From Fusicatenibacter_A intestinipullorum (GTDB taxonomy: Bacteria; Bacillota; Negativicutes; Acidaminococcales; Acidaminococcaceae): a DNA stretch of 64,000 bases. Location: the NCBI GenBank assembly GCA_019117495.1, contig DWZP01000008.1:42193-106192 (forward strand), in the 5' to 3' direction. Shown one piece after another: positions 6,982-15,825 of this stretch. The notes below the pieces were generated by a model. That model was not told the origin of the DNA, ran no database searches, and saw only the letters and a program-made list of their open reading frames with translations. The translations under genes and the position numbers were made by a program. Positions within the stretch are counted from its first letter, which is position 1. Each line of letters starts with the position of its first letter.

Positions 6982-9816
6982 TTAATTTTTCTGATACAAA
7001 ATTCTGATGGAATTTATTACGCACAGCATGGCAACGCCGGTATCGGCAAACACAGCCGCCCACATTGATGCAAAACCGGCAAGGCCTGCTACCATTATCA
7101 CTGCTTTTACGCCCAGCGCAAAGATAACGTTCTGCCAGGCAATGCGCCCCGTGCGTCTGGCAATATTAATTGCCTGCGGAATGGCGCGCATTTCGGATTT
7201 CATAAATACCACGTCTGCCGCTTCAAGCGCTGCGTCTGCACCGCTGCCCATAGCCGCGCCAACATCTGCACCGGCAAGCACGGGCGCGTCGTTAATGCCG
7301 TCGCCCACAAACATTACGCTGCCGTATTTGCTGCGAAGGCGGCCAAGTTCGTTAAGTTTATCCTGCGGCAGCAGTTTGGCACGCACTTCATCTATGCCGG
7401 CGGCAGCAGCCACTGCCTGTGCGCTTGCTTCCGCATCACCCGTAAGCATGGCCGTGGTAAGCCCCATGGCCTTAATTTCTTTAACTGCTTCCACAGCGTC
7501 ATCTTTAATGGTATCGGCAATAACTATATGCCCCATATATCTGCCGTTTTGGGCAAGCAATACTTCCGTGCCGTAGGCAGAATTTTCAAAGCCGCCGCAG
7601 CTGATTTTGTAACGTGCCATAAGTTTTTTGCTGCCGCAGATAACGCTGCCGTTTAAGGTTTGGGCAACAATGCCTTCACCCGCTATTTCATTAAAGCTCA
7701 CCGGGCGCACCGGCGTAAGCCCGCGCTCTTTGGCCGCATTTACAATGCTTACGGCAATGGGATGGGCGGATATTGCTTCCACATCAGCGCAAAGCTGCAA
7801 AACCTCGGTTTCATCCACGCCGGGGGCAGGGATTACTTTCTGCACAACAAAATTGCCTTGGGTAACGGTTCCGGTTTTATCCATTACAACGGCGTGTACG
7901 TTTTTAAGCGCTTCCATTACGGAGCCGCCCTTAAACAAAATGCCGTAGCGCGAACCCGCGCCGATGCCGGAGAAAAATGCCAGCGGCACGCTGAGCACCA
8001 GTGCGCAGGGGCAGCTTATTACAAGGAAGGTCAGCGCCGTGTAAATCCAGTGCTGCCAGTTGCCGGTAATGTAGCCCGGCACAAGCGCCGTAAGCGTTGC
8101 CACAACAACCACAAACGGGGTATATACCCTTGCAAAGCGGGTAATAAAGCGGTCAATCTGAGGTTTGGAAGCCGCTGCGTTTTCCACGCTGTCCAAAATA
8201 CGTGTAACCATGGATTCCGAAAGCACTTTTTCCACGCGTATTTTCAGCATGCCATTGGTATTAATGCAGCCGCTGGTAATTTCGTCGCCGTAGTGCTTGC
8301 GTACAGGCACCGGCTCGCCTGTTACCGGCGAAGTATCAACAAGGCTGTCGCCTTCTATTACCACGCCATCCAGCGGTATACGGTCACCGGCGCGCACCAG
8401 CAGAATATCGCCTACATGGGCGTCCGCCGCCGGAATTACACGCACTTCTTCACCTACAAGCAGATTAACGGTTTCCGGGCGCATATCAACCGCGTCCATA
8501 ATCTGCCCACGGCTTTTTTCCACCGCACGGTGCTCAAAATATTCGCCCACACGGTAAAAGAACATTACGCCGACGGCTTCTTCATAAGCGGAAATTACAA
8601 ATGCGCCCAGCGTTGCAATGGTCATTAAAAAGTTTTCGTCAAACAAATTGCCGCTTAAAAGATTTTTAACGGCTGCCAGAACAACCCTGCCGCCCAAAAG
8701 AACATATGCGGCAACCAAAACATATAAGTAATAAGCTTCCGGAATAAGCCCCAAAAATTCTGCCGCTATAAACAGCACGCCGCCAACAACAAGTTCCGCC
8801 AGCGTCATAGTTTCGGAAGAAAGAGAAAAGCTTCCGCGTTTGCGTTCTTCAACATGAGGCGCCAAAACAGCAGCTCCTTCGCGTTCTTTTATGGCAACGC
8901 CGCTTTCTATGCCGGAGCAGATTTTTTGCATCTGCGGCAGCAGCCCGTCAAAATCACGCGCCGTAACCTTAAGCTGTTTGGTTGCAAAAGTAATGGTGGC
9001 TTCGCTTACCTGCGGCAGCTCATTAATGGCACGCTCCATTTTAGCGGCGCAGTTGGCGCAGCCAAGGTTTTCAAGCACATAAACCTGCGTTTTAAAATTA
9101 AAGGGCCCTTCACCTTCACGCGGAACAACTTCAACGCCGCTTTCTATCGAAGTGCAGATTTCCTTTATCGCAGGCAAAACAGCTTCGTGGTTAACCGCCG
9201 AAAGACGCAGCTGTTTGGTAACGTAACTGATATTGGCATATTCAACTCCGGGCAGTTCCTTAATGCGGTGCTCCATTTTAGCAGCACAATTGGCACAGCC
9301 CAGATTTTTTAATATATAAACCTTCTTCACGCAATGAGCGTCTGGCATACGGCAGGTGCAGTTTTCAAGGCTTTCGCCGCACACGTCGCAGTATTCTTCA
9401 TGCGGATGGCAGATTTCGCAGTGACAGTCCTCCGGGTGACCCGGAACGTGGTGGCTGTGATGATGTTCATGTCCGCAGCCGCAGCTTTCGCCATGCTGAT
9501 GTTCGTGGTGGTGTTCATGCCCACAGCCACATTCATCATGACCATGTTCGTGATGATGGTGCCCATGTTCATCACCGCAGCAGTTATTGTGTTCATGCCC
9601 TTCATGAGTATGCGCTTCGCCGCAGCCGCACGCTTCGTCATGGCCGCCGTGCTTGTGTTCTACCTCATGGCTATGCCCATGCCCGCACTCGTCACCGTGT
9701 TCATGGTGATGGTGACCACAGCAGCAAGCCCCATCTTCATGATGGTGGTTATGCGTGCGCACTTCATCGCTGCCGTTTCTTATATCCGTTAAATCACGTA
9801 CTTTTTTGGATGGCAT
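6982..9816 (-). CDS. Zn/Cd/Pb-type P1B ATPase with His/Cys-rich N-terminus and two HMA domains
   Basis: A 944-residue heavy-metal exporter of the ZntA/CadA class in the inner membrane. Residues about 22-160 form an extension with roughly 40 His and 20 Cys in runs such as HHHHEHGHDECGCGHEHHHE. Two near-identical HMA domains follow (GCANCAAKM near 173 and 252), then the transmembrane metal site SCPCALVLSVPLAF, the phosphorylation motif DKTGT, TGDAEASA and GDGINDAP. CPC plus the C-terminal segment points to Zn2+, Cd2+ or Pb2+ rather than Cu+. ATG at 9816 has AAAGGAGA ahead and is preferred over an in-frame ATG at 9843. It is a single-gene unit; a metal sensor is not adjacent. Confidence 0.92.
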   Translation of the reverse strand: MPSKKVRDLTDIRNGSDEVRTHNHHHEDGACCCGHHHHEHGDECGHGHSHEVEHKHGGHDEACGCGEAHTHEGHEHNNCCGDEHGHHHHEHGHDECGCGHEHHHEHQHGESCGCGHEHHHSHHVPGHPEDCHCEICHPHEEYCDVCGESLENCTCRMPDAHCVKKVYILKNLGCANCAAKMEHRIKELPGVEYANISYVTKQLRLSAVNHEAVLPAIKEICTSIESGVEVVPREGEGPFNFKTQVYVLENLGCANCAAKMERAINELPQVSEATITFATKQLKVTARDFDGLLPQMQKICSGIESGVAIKEREGAAVLAPHVEERKRGSFSLSSETMTLAELVVGGVLFIAAEFLGLIPEAYYLYVLVAAYVLLGGRVVLAAVKNLLSGNLFDENFLMTIATLGAFVISAYEEAVGVMFFYRVGEYFEHRAVEKSRGQIMDAVDMRPETVNLLVGEEVRVIPAADAHVGDILLVRAGDRIPLDGVVIEGDSLVDTSPVTGEPVPVRKHYGDEITSGCINTNGMLKIRVEKVLSESMVTRILDSVENAAASKPQIDRFITRFARVYTPFVVVVATLTALVPGYITGNWQHWIYTALTFLVISCPCALVLSVPLAFFSGIGAGSRYGILFKGGSVMEALKNVHAVVMDKTGTVTQGNFVVQKVIPAPGVDETEVLQLCADVEAISAHPIAVSIVNAAKERGLTPVRPVSFNEIAGEGIVAQTLNGSVICGSKKLMARYKISCGGFENSAYGTEVLLAQNGRYMGHIVIADTIKDDAVEAVKEIKAMGLTTAMLTGDAEASAQAVAAAAGIDEVRAKLLPQDKLNELGRLRSKYGSVMFVGDGINDAPVLAGADVGAAMGSGADAALEAADVVFMKSEMRAIPQAINIARRTGRIAWQNVIFALGVKAVIMVAGLAGFASMWAAVFADTGVAMLCVINSIRILYQKN

Positions 9817-9958
9817 AATATATTCTCCTTTACGTTTGAGCAATCATTCATATATAATTTAAAAAATATAGCCAAAGCACTCTTTGGTTACCATTATTAT
9901 AACACATGAGCGAATATTCATCTATACTTTTTTGAAAGATTTTTATAATTTTTTAACC

Positions 9959-9997
9959 GGCATAACGGAAAGCAAATTACTTACCCTCCGTTACGCC
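9959..9997. repeat. Inverted repeat downstream of glpK
   Basis: Arms GGCATAACGGA and TCCGTTACGCC (one G-T pair) with a 17-nt loop. On the minus strand the hairpin is followed by A-rich, not T-rich, sequence, so it is not a standard intrinsic terminator although it lies just after the glpK stop. Confidence 0.4.
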
Positions 9998-10018
9998 AAA
10001 CATAAAATATAATCGCTT

Positions 10019-11506
10019 TTAAATCCTTACAGAAGCTGCCTTAACGGCATTGTGCCAACCCTGCAAAAGGCTTTCTCTTTTAGCCTGCCCCATCTGCGGC
10101 TTAAATTCGGCAGCAATAACATGGTTAGCCAAAATTTCTTCCTTGCTGCGCCAATAGCCTACGGCAAGCCCGGCCAGATATGCCGCGCCCATAGCCGTTG
10201 TTTCAATGCAGTATGGCCTAACAACGGAAGTATTTAAAATATCCGCCTGGAACTGCATTAAAAAATCGTTGTCGCACGCACCGCCGTCAACACGCAAAGA
10301 TGTTATAGGCATGCCGCTGTCCTCCTGCATTGCCATTAAAACATCATTTACCTGGTACGCTATGGATTCCAGCGTTGCGCGCACAATGTGATTACGGTTT
10401 ACGCCCCTTGTAAGCCCTACAATCGCGCCTCTGGCGTACTGGTCCCAATAGGGCGCACCCAACCCTACAAACGCAGGCACAACATAGCAGCCGTTGGCAT
10501 CGGGCACTGATTTAGCCAGCACTTCCGATTCCGCCGCATTGCGGATAAGCCCAAGTTCATCACGCAGCCACTGTACGGCAGCACCGGCAACAAAAATCGA
10601 ACCTTCCAGAGCATATTCAACCTTATCATCTACGCCCCAGGCGATAGTTGTAACCAGCCCGTTATGCGAATTTACCGGCGCAGTGCCGGTGTTCATCAGC
10701 ATAAAGCCGCCTGTTCCGTATGTATTTTTTACTTCGCCGCGCTCAAAGCAGGTCTGCCCGAACAATGCGCACTGCTGGTCGCCGCCTGCGCCTGCAATAG
10801 GTACCTCGCGCCCGAAAAGCTTGCTGTCCGTATAGCCGTAAACATGGCTTGAAGGCTTAACCTCCGGCAAAATCTGCTGCGGAATTTTTAAAACGCGTAA
10901 AATTTCTTCATCCCATTTTAAAGTATGGATATTAAAAAGCATTGTGCGCGATGCGTTGGAGTAATCCGTTACATGCACTTTTCCGCCCGTCAGCTTCCAG
11001 ATAATCCAGCTGTCAACCGTACCGAAAAGCAGTTTGCCTTTTTCCGCGCGTTCGCGTGCGCCAGTAACATTATCAAGCAGCCAGCGCAGTTTTGTTGCCG
11101 AAAAATAAGCGTCCAGCACCAGCCCTGTTTTGCTGCGGAAAAACTCAGCCATGCCAAGATTTTTCAGTTCGTCGCAATAGCCTGCCGTGCGGCGGCACTG
11201 CCACACAATCGCTTTATGTACCGGGCGTCCGGTTTCTTTATCCCACAAAACAGTTGTTTCGCGCTGATTGGTAATGCCAATGCCTGCAATTTCGTTAATG
11301 GTAATATCAATTTTACTCATTGCTTCATACATCAGGCCGGTTTGGGTTGCCCATATTTCCTCCGCGTCATGCTCAACCCAGCCGGGCTGCGGAAAATACT
11401 GGGTAAACTCCTTTTGCGCCGCGCTGCAAATCCGTCCGTTTTTATCAAATATAATGCAGCGGCAGCTGGTTGTCCCTAAATCCAGCGCCATAATGTATTT
11501 ATCCAT
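10019..11506 (-). CDS. glpK: Glycerol kinase
   Basis: A 495-residue FGGY-family kinase that converts glycerol plus ATP to sn-glycerol 3-phosphate in the cytoplasm. It starts MDKYIMALDLGTTSCRCIIF (ATP-binding phosphate-1 motif), carries GWVEHDAEEIW and GITNQRETTVLWDKETGRP, and has GAGGDQQCALFGQ and the family signature around VDGGACDNDFLMQFQADIL. The length equals the usual GlpK length. AGGGGG lies before the ATG. No glpF or glpD is adjacent; it appears to be monocistronic between two terminator-like hairpins. Confidence 0.95.
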   Translation of the reverse strand: MDKYIMALDLGTTSCRCIIFDKNGRICSAAQKEFTQYFPQPGWVEHDAEEIWATQTGLMYEAMSKIDITINEIAGIGITNQRETTVLWDKETGRPVHKAIVWQCRRTAGYCDELKNLGMAEFFRSKTGLVLDAYFSATKLRWLLDNVTGARERAEKGKLLFGTVDSWIIWKLTGGKVHVTDYSNASRTMLFNIHTLKWDEEILRVLKIPQQILPEVKPSSHVYGYTDSKLFGREVPIAGAGGDQQCALFGQTCFERGEVKNTYGTGGFMLMNTGTAPVNSHNGLVTTIAWGVDDKVEYALEGSIFVAGAAVQWLRDELGLIRNAAESEVLAKSVPDANGCYVVPAFVGLGAPYWDQYARGAIVGLTRGVNRNHIVRATLESIAYQVNDVLMAMQEDSGMPITSLRVDGGACDNDFLMQFQADILNTSVVRPYCIETTAMGAAYLAGLAVGYWRSKEEILANHVIAAEFKPQMGQAKRESLLQGWHNAVKAASVRI

Positions 11507-11560
11507 TGGGTATCCCCCTTGCCAACAAAAATTTTAATACTGTATAACATAATTATAACA

Positions 11561-11588
11561 AAAAAACCGCTGTAAAAGCGGCTTTTTT
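11561..11588 (-). terminator. Terminator of the Nik/Dpp-type ABC operon
   Basis: On the minus strand AGCCGC-TTTTACA-GCGGTT is followed by seven T's, 20 nt after the stop of the last ATPase gene and ahead of glpK. Confidence 0.8.
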
Positions 11589-11607
11589 ATTTAGTTTTTA
11601 CAATAGT

Positions 11608-12579
11608 TTAAAATTTCCCGTTAACCTGGTGGCAGGCTACAAAATGCCCGGGCACAACTTCTTTAAGCTCGGGCTTTACGCTGCGGCAAATTTCCATACA
11701 CTGCCCGCAGCGGCTTTGAAACGGGCACCCTTTTGGCAAATCAAGCGGGCTTGGAATTTCGCTTTCCAGCGGCTCTATTTTTTCGCCCGGTTTAAAATCA
11801 ACCTTAAACACCGATTTCATCAGTGCTTTGGTATAAGGGTGCATGCCTTCGGTGCTTATGCGCCTTCCATAACCGATATATTCCACGATATTGCCCAAAT
11901 ACATAACGGCAATCTGGTGGCACATTAAATCAACAAGCCCCAAATCGTGGCAGATAAAAAGGTAGGTAATGCCTTTTTCTTTCTGCAAGCGCACCAAAAG
12001 CTCGCAGATTTTTTCCTGCACCGAAACATCAAGCGCGCTTGTAGCTTCGTCGCACACCACAATCTTTGGTTCCAGCGAAAGCGCACGTGCAATGCCAAGG
12101 CGCTGACGCTGGCCGCCGCTCATGTTATGCGGGTAACGGTCTTTAAAATCTTCAGGCAGTTCTACCATACGCAAAAGTTCTGCCGCTTTGGCATCAACTT
12201 CGCTCTTTTTTATCAGCCCAAAATTCAGCAATGGTTCGCAAACTATTTCTTTAACCTTCATTTTGGGGTTAAAAGCGGCTGCCGGGTCCTGAAACACCAT
12301 TTGTATTTTACGCCTGTTCTGGCGTGCCGCTTCCCCGCGCAGTTTTAAAATATCCTGCCCGTCAAAAATAACTTCGCCGCCGCTTGCCGGATGTATCTGC
12401 AAAATAGTACGTACCAGCGTACTTTTGCCGCAGCCGGATTCACCGATAATGCCAAGCGTCTGCCCGGCATAGGCATTAAGGGTAACATTATCGCAGGCCG
12501 TCAGCATTTTTCCGCCTTCAGCCGCAAATTTTTTTGTTAAATTTTTAATTTGTAAAATTACAGGTGCTTCAGCGTTCAT
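11608..12579 (-). CDS. NikE/DppF-type ABC importer ATPase
   Basis: A 323-residue ATPase of the nickel/peptide importer family. Walker A GESGCGKST (about 43), Q-loop MVFQDPAAAFNPKMK, signature MSGGQRQRLGIARALS, Walker B IVVCDEATSALDVSVQ. The C-terminal oligo/HPY extension carries a Cys cluster (CPFQSRCGQCMEIC) as in OppD and DppD relatives. ATG at 12579 has GGAG upstream and lies inside the end of the preceding gene (11-nt overlap), giving translational coupling. It is the last gene of a five-gene importer operon headed by a cobalamin riboswitch, which suggests cobalt, nickel or a metal chelate as cargo rather than plain peptides. Confidence 0.88.
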   Translation of the reverse strand: MNAEAPVILQIKNLTKKFAAEGGKMLTACDNVTLNAYAGQTLGIIGESGCGKSTLVRTILQIHPASGGEVIFDGQDILKLRGEAARQNRRKIQMVFQDPAAAFNPKMKVKEIVCEPLLNFGLIKKSEVDAKAAELLRMVELPEDFKDRYPHNMSGGQRQRLGIARALSLEPKIVVCDEATSALDVSVQEKICELLVRLQKEKGITYLFICHDLGLVDLMCHQIAVMYLGNIVEYIGYGRRISTEGMHPYTKALMKSVFKVDFKPGEKIEPLESEIPSPLDLPKGCPFQSRCGQCMEICRSVKPELKEVVPGHFVACHQVNGKF

Positions 12580-13360
12580 AATATTTCTTATCTCCCAATA
12601 CAGGCACAGCCGCAAGCAGTTCCTTGGTATAGGCGTGCTGCGGGTTTTCAATAATTTCGCGCCCGCCGCTTTCCACCACATGCCCGTTTTTCATAACCAT
12701 CAGTTTGTTAGATACATACGAAGCCACACCAATGTTATGCGTTACCAAAATCACCGCCGCATTATATTCATTGCGTACGTCAACAATCTGGCGTATTATC
12801 TGCGCCTGCGTGGTAACGTCAAGCGCACTGGTAGGCTCGTCTGCCAAAAGCAGCTTGGGGCTGAACACCATAGCCATGGCAATGCCCACGCGCTGGCGCA
12901 TGCCGCCCGAAAGTTCAAACGGATAGCTGTTCATAATATTCTGCGGGTTCGGCAGGCGTACTTTATTAAGCATATCTTTCGCCATTTCTGCGGCTTCCGC
13001 CTTCGATTTCTGCGGAGCGTGAGCAAGAATGTAATCTATAAACTGCTCGCCTATGCGGCGGATGGGGTTTATCATGTTGCCGCTGTCCTGAAAAATCATC
13101 GACATTTCATTGCCGCTGATTTTACGCCAGTCCTCACGCGTGTTTTTAAGCATATCGCGCCCGTCAAAAGTTATGCTGCCTCCCGAAACATGCCCTCTGC
13201 CCGGCAGGCAGCCCATAATGGCACGGATAACGGTTGTTTTGCCGCTGCCCGATTCACCTACTATCGACAGAATTTCACCTTTATCAAGTTGAATGTTTAC
13301 ACCCGCTACGGTAAGTTTGCTGCCGTAACTGATGTCCAGATTTTTTACATCAAGAAGCAT
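12569..13360 (-). CDS. NikD/DppD-type ABC importer ATPase
   Basis: A 263-residue ATPase with Walker A GESGSGKTT (about 34), Q-loop MIFQDSGNMINPIRR, signature LSGGMRQRVGIAMAM and Walker B LLLADEPTSALDVT. Unlike most OppD/DppD proteins it stops soon after the HAYTKELLAAVP motif and lacks the long Cys-bearing C-terminus; this short form is typical of NikD (about 254 residues). It pairs with the downstream NikE-like ATPase, whose start overlaps its end. This supports a metal-import reading of the operon. Confidence 0.87.
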   Translation of the reverse strand: MLLDVKNLDISYGSKLTVAGVNIQLDKGEILSIVGESGSGKTTVIRAIMGCLPGRGHVSGGSITFDGRDMLKNTREDWRKISGNEMSMIFQDSGNMINPIRRIGEQFIDYILAHAPQKSKAEAAEMAKDMLNKVRLPNPQNIMNSYPFELSGGMRQRVGIAMAMVFSPKLLLADEPTSALDVTTQAQIIRQIVDVRNEYNAAVILVTHNIGVASYVSNKLMVMKNGHVVESGGREIIENPQHAYTKELLAAVPVLGDKKYYER

Positions 13361-13383
13361 TAATTTAATCCCTTCTTTTCAGC

Positions 13384-14949
13384 TTAGTCAGCAGGGGCAA
13401 CATCTTTGGTCAGCCAGTAATAATCTGCCGGTTTAATATCGGCGTTCTTCAAGGTTACTTTGCTTACCATATTTGTTTTAGGATAACCAAAGAACAAACC
13501 TGCGCCGTCGTTAAGCAGAATCTGCTGCATCTGAATCATTAAATCGCGGCGTTTGGCAGGGTCAAATTCAACCGCAAGCCTGTCGCTCAAAGCATCATAC
13601 TCGGGGTTGCTGTAACCGGTAGCATTCTGCGGGTCGCCGGTTTTCCAGTACCAGTTAAGGTATACGGCAGGGTCGCCGCTGTTGGCCGTAAGAATATTGG
13701 AAATGCAAAGGTCAAAATCGCCGTTCTGGCGGATTGAGTCAAGCACGTTGTAGTCAACATTTCTCATATTAACCTTAATGCCGATTTTTTTAGCGTCGGA
13801 CTGTGTTGCTTCTGCATAAAGCGGCAGTTCAGCGCGTCCGCTGTAATAAATAAAGTCAAGTTCAAGGTTTTTGCCGTTTTTATCCACATAACCGTCGTTG
13901 TTGCTATCTTTCCAGCCAGCTTCCGCCAAAAGCTGTTTTGCGCGTTCAACATTATAGGCATTCGGGTCGGTCAGCTGGTCAAAGCCGTAATCCAAAGAAG
14001 GCGGAATGGGCGCTTTGCCCGTAATGAAGGTATCTTTAAGCAATACTTTGTTGTAGGTTTCGCGGTCAAGGCAGCTGATAAGTGCAGCACGTACTTTCGG
14101 GTCGTGGCACGGGCGGCCTTCGTTCATATTAATCTGCGCCAGTACGGTACGCAGCGAAGCAAGTTCGGAAATATTGTATTTTGCTCTATCCTGGAACAGC
14201 TGCAAATCGCCGGAAGCTATGTTCACTGCCATATCAATTTCGCCGCTCTGCAAAGCCATAGCACGGGTGTTGGGGTCATCAATGGTAGGAATTTCGGCAA
14301 CTTTAAACGGAACTTTGCCGTCCCAGTAATTGGGGTTTGCTTCCATAACGGCTTTGGCCTTGCTGTATTCCTTAACCATATACGGGCCGGTGCAAATAGG
14401 CCCCTGTTTTGCATAATCGCGGTCTGTTACGCTGGTATCAATAATAATGAACAGCGGGTCGGCCAGCATGCCCGGCAGAGTTGGCACCGGATTTTTGGTT
14501 TTAATAATTAAATTCTGGCCGTCGGCAGTAATGTTGTCGAACTGGAAGAAAGTTTCCGCACGGTTGGATTTTTCAAAAGTGCGTTCAATAGATTTTTTTA
14601 CGGCGTCGGCAGTTACTTTGTTGCCGTTGCTGAATACTGCTTTATCATTAATTTTAAAAGTCCAGGTCAGCTTATCATCGCTGATAGACCAGCTTTCGGC
14701 AAGCCACGGAGTAAGATTCATTTTATCGTCAAATTTAACAAGGCATTCGCCAAGGCCGTAACGCATTACAACCCAGCTGAAAAAATTATCGGTAGGTTCA
14801 AGGCTGTCTGCAAAGTTGGTAACACCAAATTTTACTGTATCTTTAGCCGCACTGCTTTTTGCGGAATCATCACCGCCGCAGCCTGCTGCCGCAAAAGCAA
14901 GTAATCCCATCATGGCAAGCGCTGCCGTAATTTTTGCTGTTTTTTTCAT
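13384..14949 (-). CDS. NikA/DppA-family (SBP_bac_5) binding lipoprotein
   Basis: A 521-residue family 5 solute-binding protein. It begins MKKTAKITAALAMMGLLAFA with lipobox AAAGC (about residue 24), so it should be anchored in the periplasm as a lipoprotein. The body has LAESWSISDDKLTWTFKI, the family hallmark near the first lobe, and RVDYNVLDSIRQNGDFDLC-like C-terminal segments. The start at 14949 is preceded by GGAAGGAAG; an upstream in-frame ATG at 14979 is less likely. It is the receptor for the NikBCDE-type components on either side. Ligand candidates are Ni2+ or Co2+ bound to a small chelator; peptides cannot be ruled out. Confidence 0.88.
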   Translation of the reverse strand: MKKTAKITAALAMMGLLAFAAAGCGGDDSAKSSAAKDTVKFGVTNFADSLEPTDNFFSWVVMRYGLGECLVKFDDKMNLTPWLAESWSISDDKLTWTFKINDKAVFSNGNKVTADAVKKSIERTFEKSNRAETFFQFDNITADGQNLIIKTKNPVPTLPGMLADPLFIIIDTSVTDRDYAKQGPICTGPYMVKEYSKAKAVMEANPNYWDGKVPFKVAEIPTIDDPNTRAMALQSGEIDMAVNIASGDLQLFQDRAKYNISELASLRTVLAQINMNEGRPCHDPKVRAALISCLDRETYNKVLLKDTFITGKAPIPPSLDYGFDQLTDPNAYNVERAKQLLAEAGWKDSNNDGYVDKNGKNLELDFIYYSGRAELPLYAEATQSDAKKIGIKVNMRNVDYNVLDSIRQNGDFDLCISNILTANSGDPAVYLNWYWKTGDPQNATGYSNPEYDALSDRLAVEFDPAKRRDLMIQMQQILLNDGAGLFFGYPKTNMVSKVTLKNADIKPADYYWLTKDVAPAD

Positions 14950-14993
14950 AAATACATCTTCCTTTCCGTTATATATCATCCATTAAACAGTTT

Positions 14994-15824
14994 TTATTCT
15001 TCCTGGCGCGGGTCGAGTACGTCGCGCAATGCGTCGCCCCACAGGTTAAAAATTACTACCGTAACAAAAATTGCAAGGCCCGGAAAAATCATCAGCCACG
15101 GTGCCGTTTGCAGCTGCTGCCTGCCTTCGTTAAGCATTAAGCCCCATTCCGGCGCAGGCGGCTGCGAGCCGAAGCCTAAAAACGAAAGCCCCGCCAGCTC
15201 CATCATCATGGCGCCGATATCGGACGCCGCCGTTATTACCATCAGCGGCAGAATATTCGGCAGGATATGCTTCCATAATATATGTGTTGAAGTGCCGCCG
15301 TTAACTATTGCGGCTTCTACAAAGTCGCGTTTTTTTATTTTTAAAACCATACTGCGTGCAAGGCGCGCATATTTGGTCCATGTTACAATCGTCAGTGCTA
15401 TAATGGCGTTAATAAGGCTGCCGCCCAAAATACCGGCAACGGCTATTGCCAGAATCATGCCTGGGAAAGAAATCATCATATCGGAAATGCGCATAATGAC
15501 GATGTCCACCTTGCCGCCGTAATAACCTGCCAGTACGCCGAGCGTTGTGCCAACAGCAAAAATAATTGTTACAAGCAGCAGTACGCTCGAAAGCGAATAG
15601 CTTGCGCCGTACAAAATGCGGCTGAAATTATCGCGCCCCAGTTTATCTGTACCGAATAAATGCTCCGCAGAAGGCGGCAGGTAAGCGTTCTGCATTACTG
15701 CTTCCAGCGGGTCATACGGTGCAATTAACGGCGCTGCCAATGCCACTGCAATAAGCAGCAGTACAAAAAAACTTGATACCGCAAAGGCACGGTTGGTTTT
15801 TAAACCATTTATAAGTATCTGCAT
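14994..15824 (-). CDS. NikC/DppC-type permease
   Basis: A 276-residue inner-membrane permease with about six hydrophobic segments. It has the family N-terminus APLIAPYDPLEAVMQNAYLPPS, LFGTDKLGRDNFSRILYGASYSL, and the EAA loop region EAAIVNGGTSTHILWKHILPN that contacts the ATPases. The C-terminal block GDALRDVLDPRQEE is typical of DppC and NikC. It forms the translocation channel with the NikB-like protein whose stop lies 1 nt upstream. Confidence 0.9.
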   Translation of the reverse strand: MQILINGLKTNRAFAVSSFFVLLLIAVALAAPLIAPYDPLEAVMQNAYLPPSAEHLFGTDKLGRDNFSRILYGASYSLSSVLLLVTIIFAVGTTLGVLAGYYGGKVDIVIMRISDMMISFPGMILAIAVAGILGGSLINAIIALTIVTWTKYARLARSMVLKIKKRDFVEAAIVNGGTSTHILWKHILPNILPLMVITAASDIGAMMMELAGLSFLGFGSQPPAPEWGLMLNEGRQQLQTAPWLMIFPGLAIFVTVVIFNLWGDALRDVLDPRQEE

Positions 15825-15825
15825 A

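Noticed and set aside
7660..8628. A 322-codon plus-strand frame opposite the P-type ATPase
   Set aside because: Shadow of the ATPase; no SD or domain.
9334..9792. A Met/Val/Ala-rich membrane-like frame on the plus strand
   Set aside because: It is the reverse complement of His-rich codons (CAT/CAC give ATG/GTG), so its hydrophobic look is an artefact.
9959..9997. Intrinsic terminator for glpK
   Set aside because: The stem is good but no T-run follows on the coding strand.
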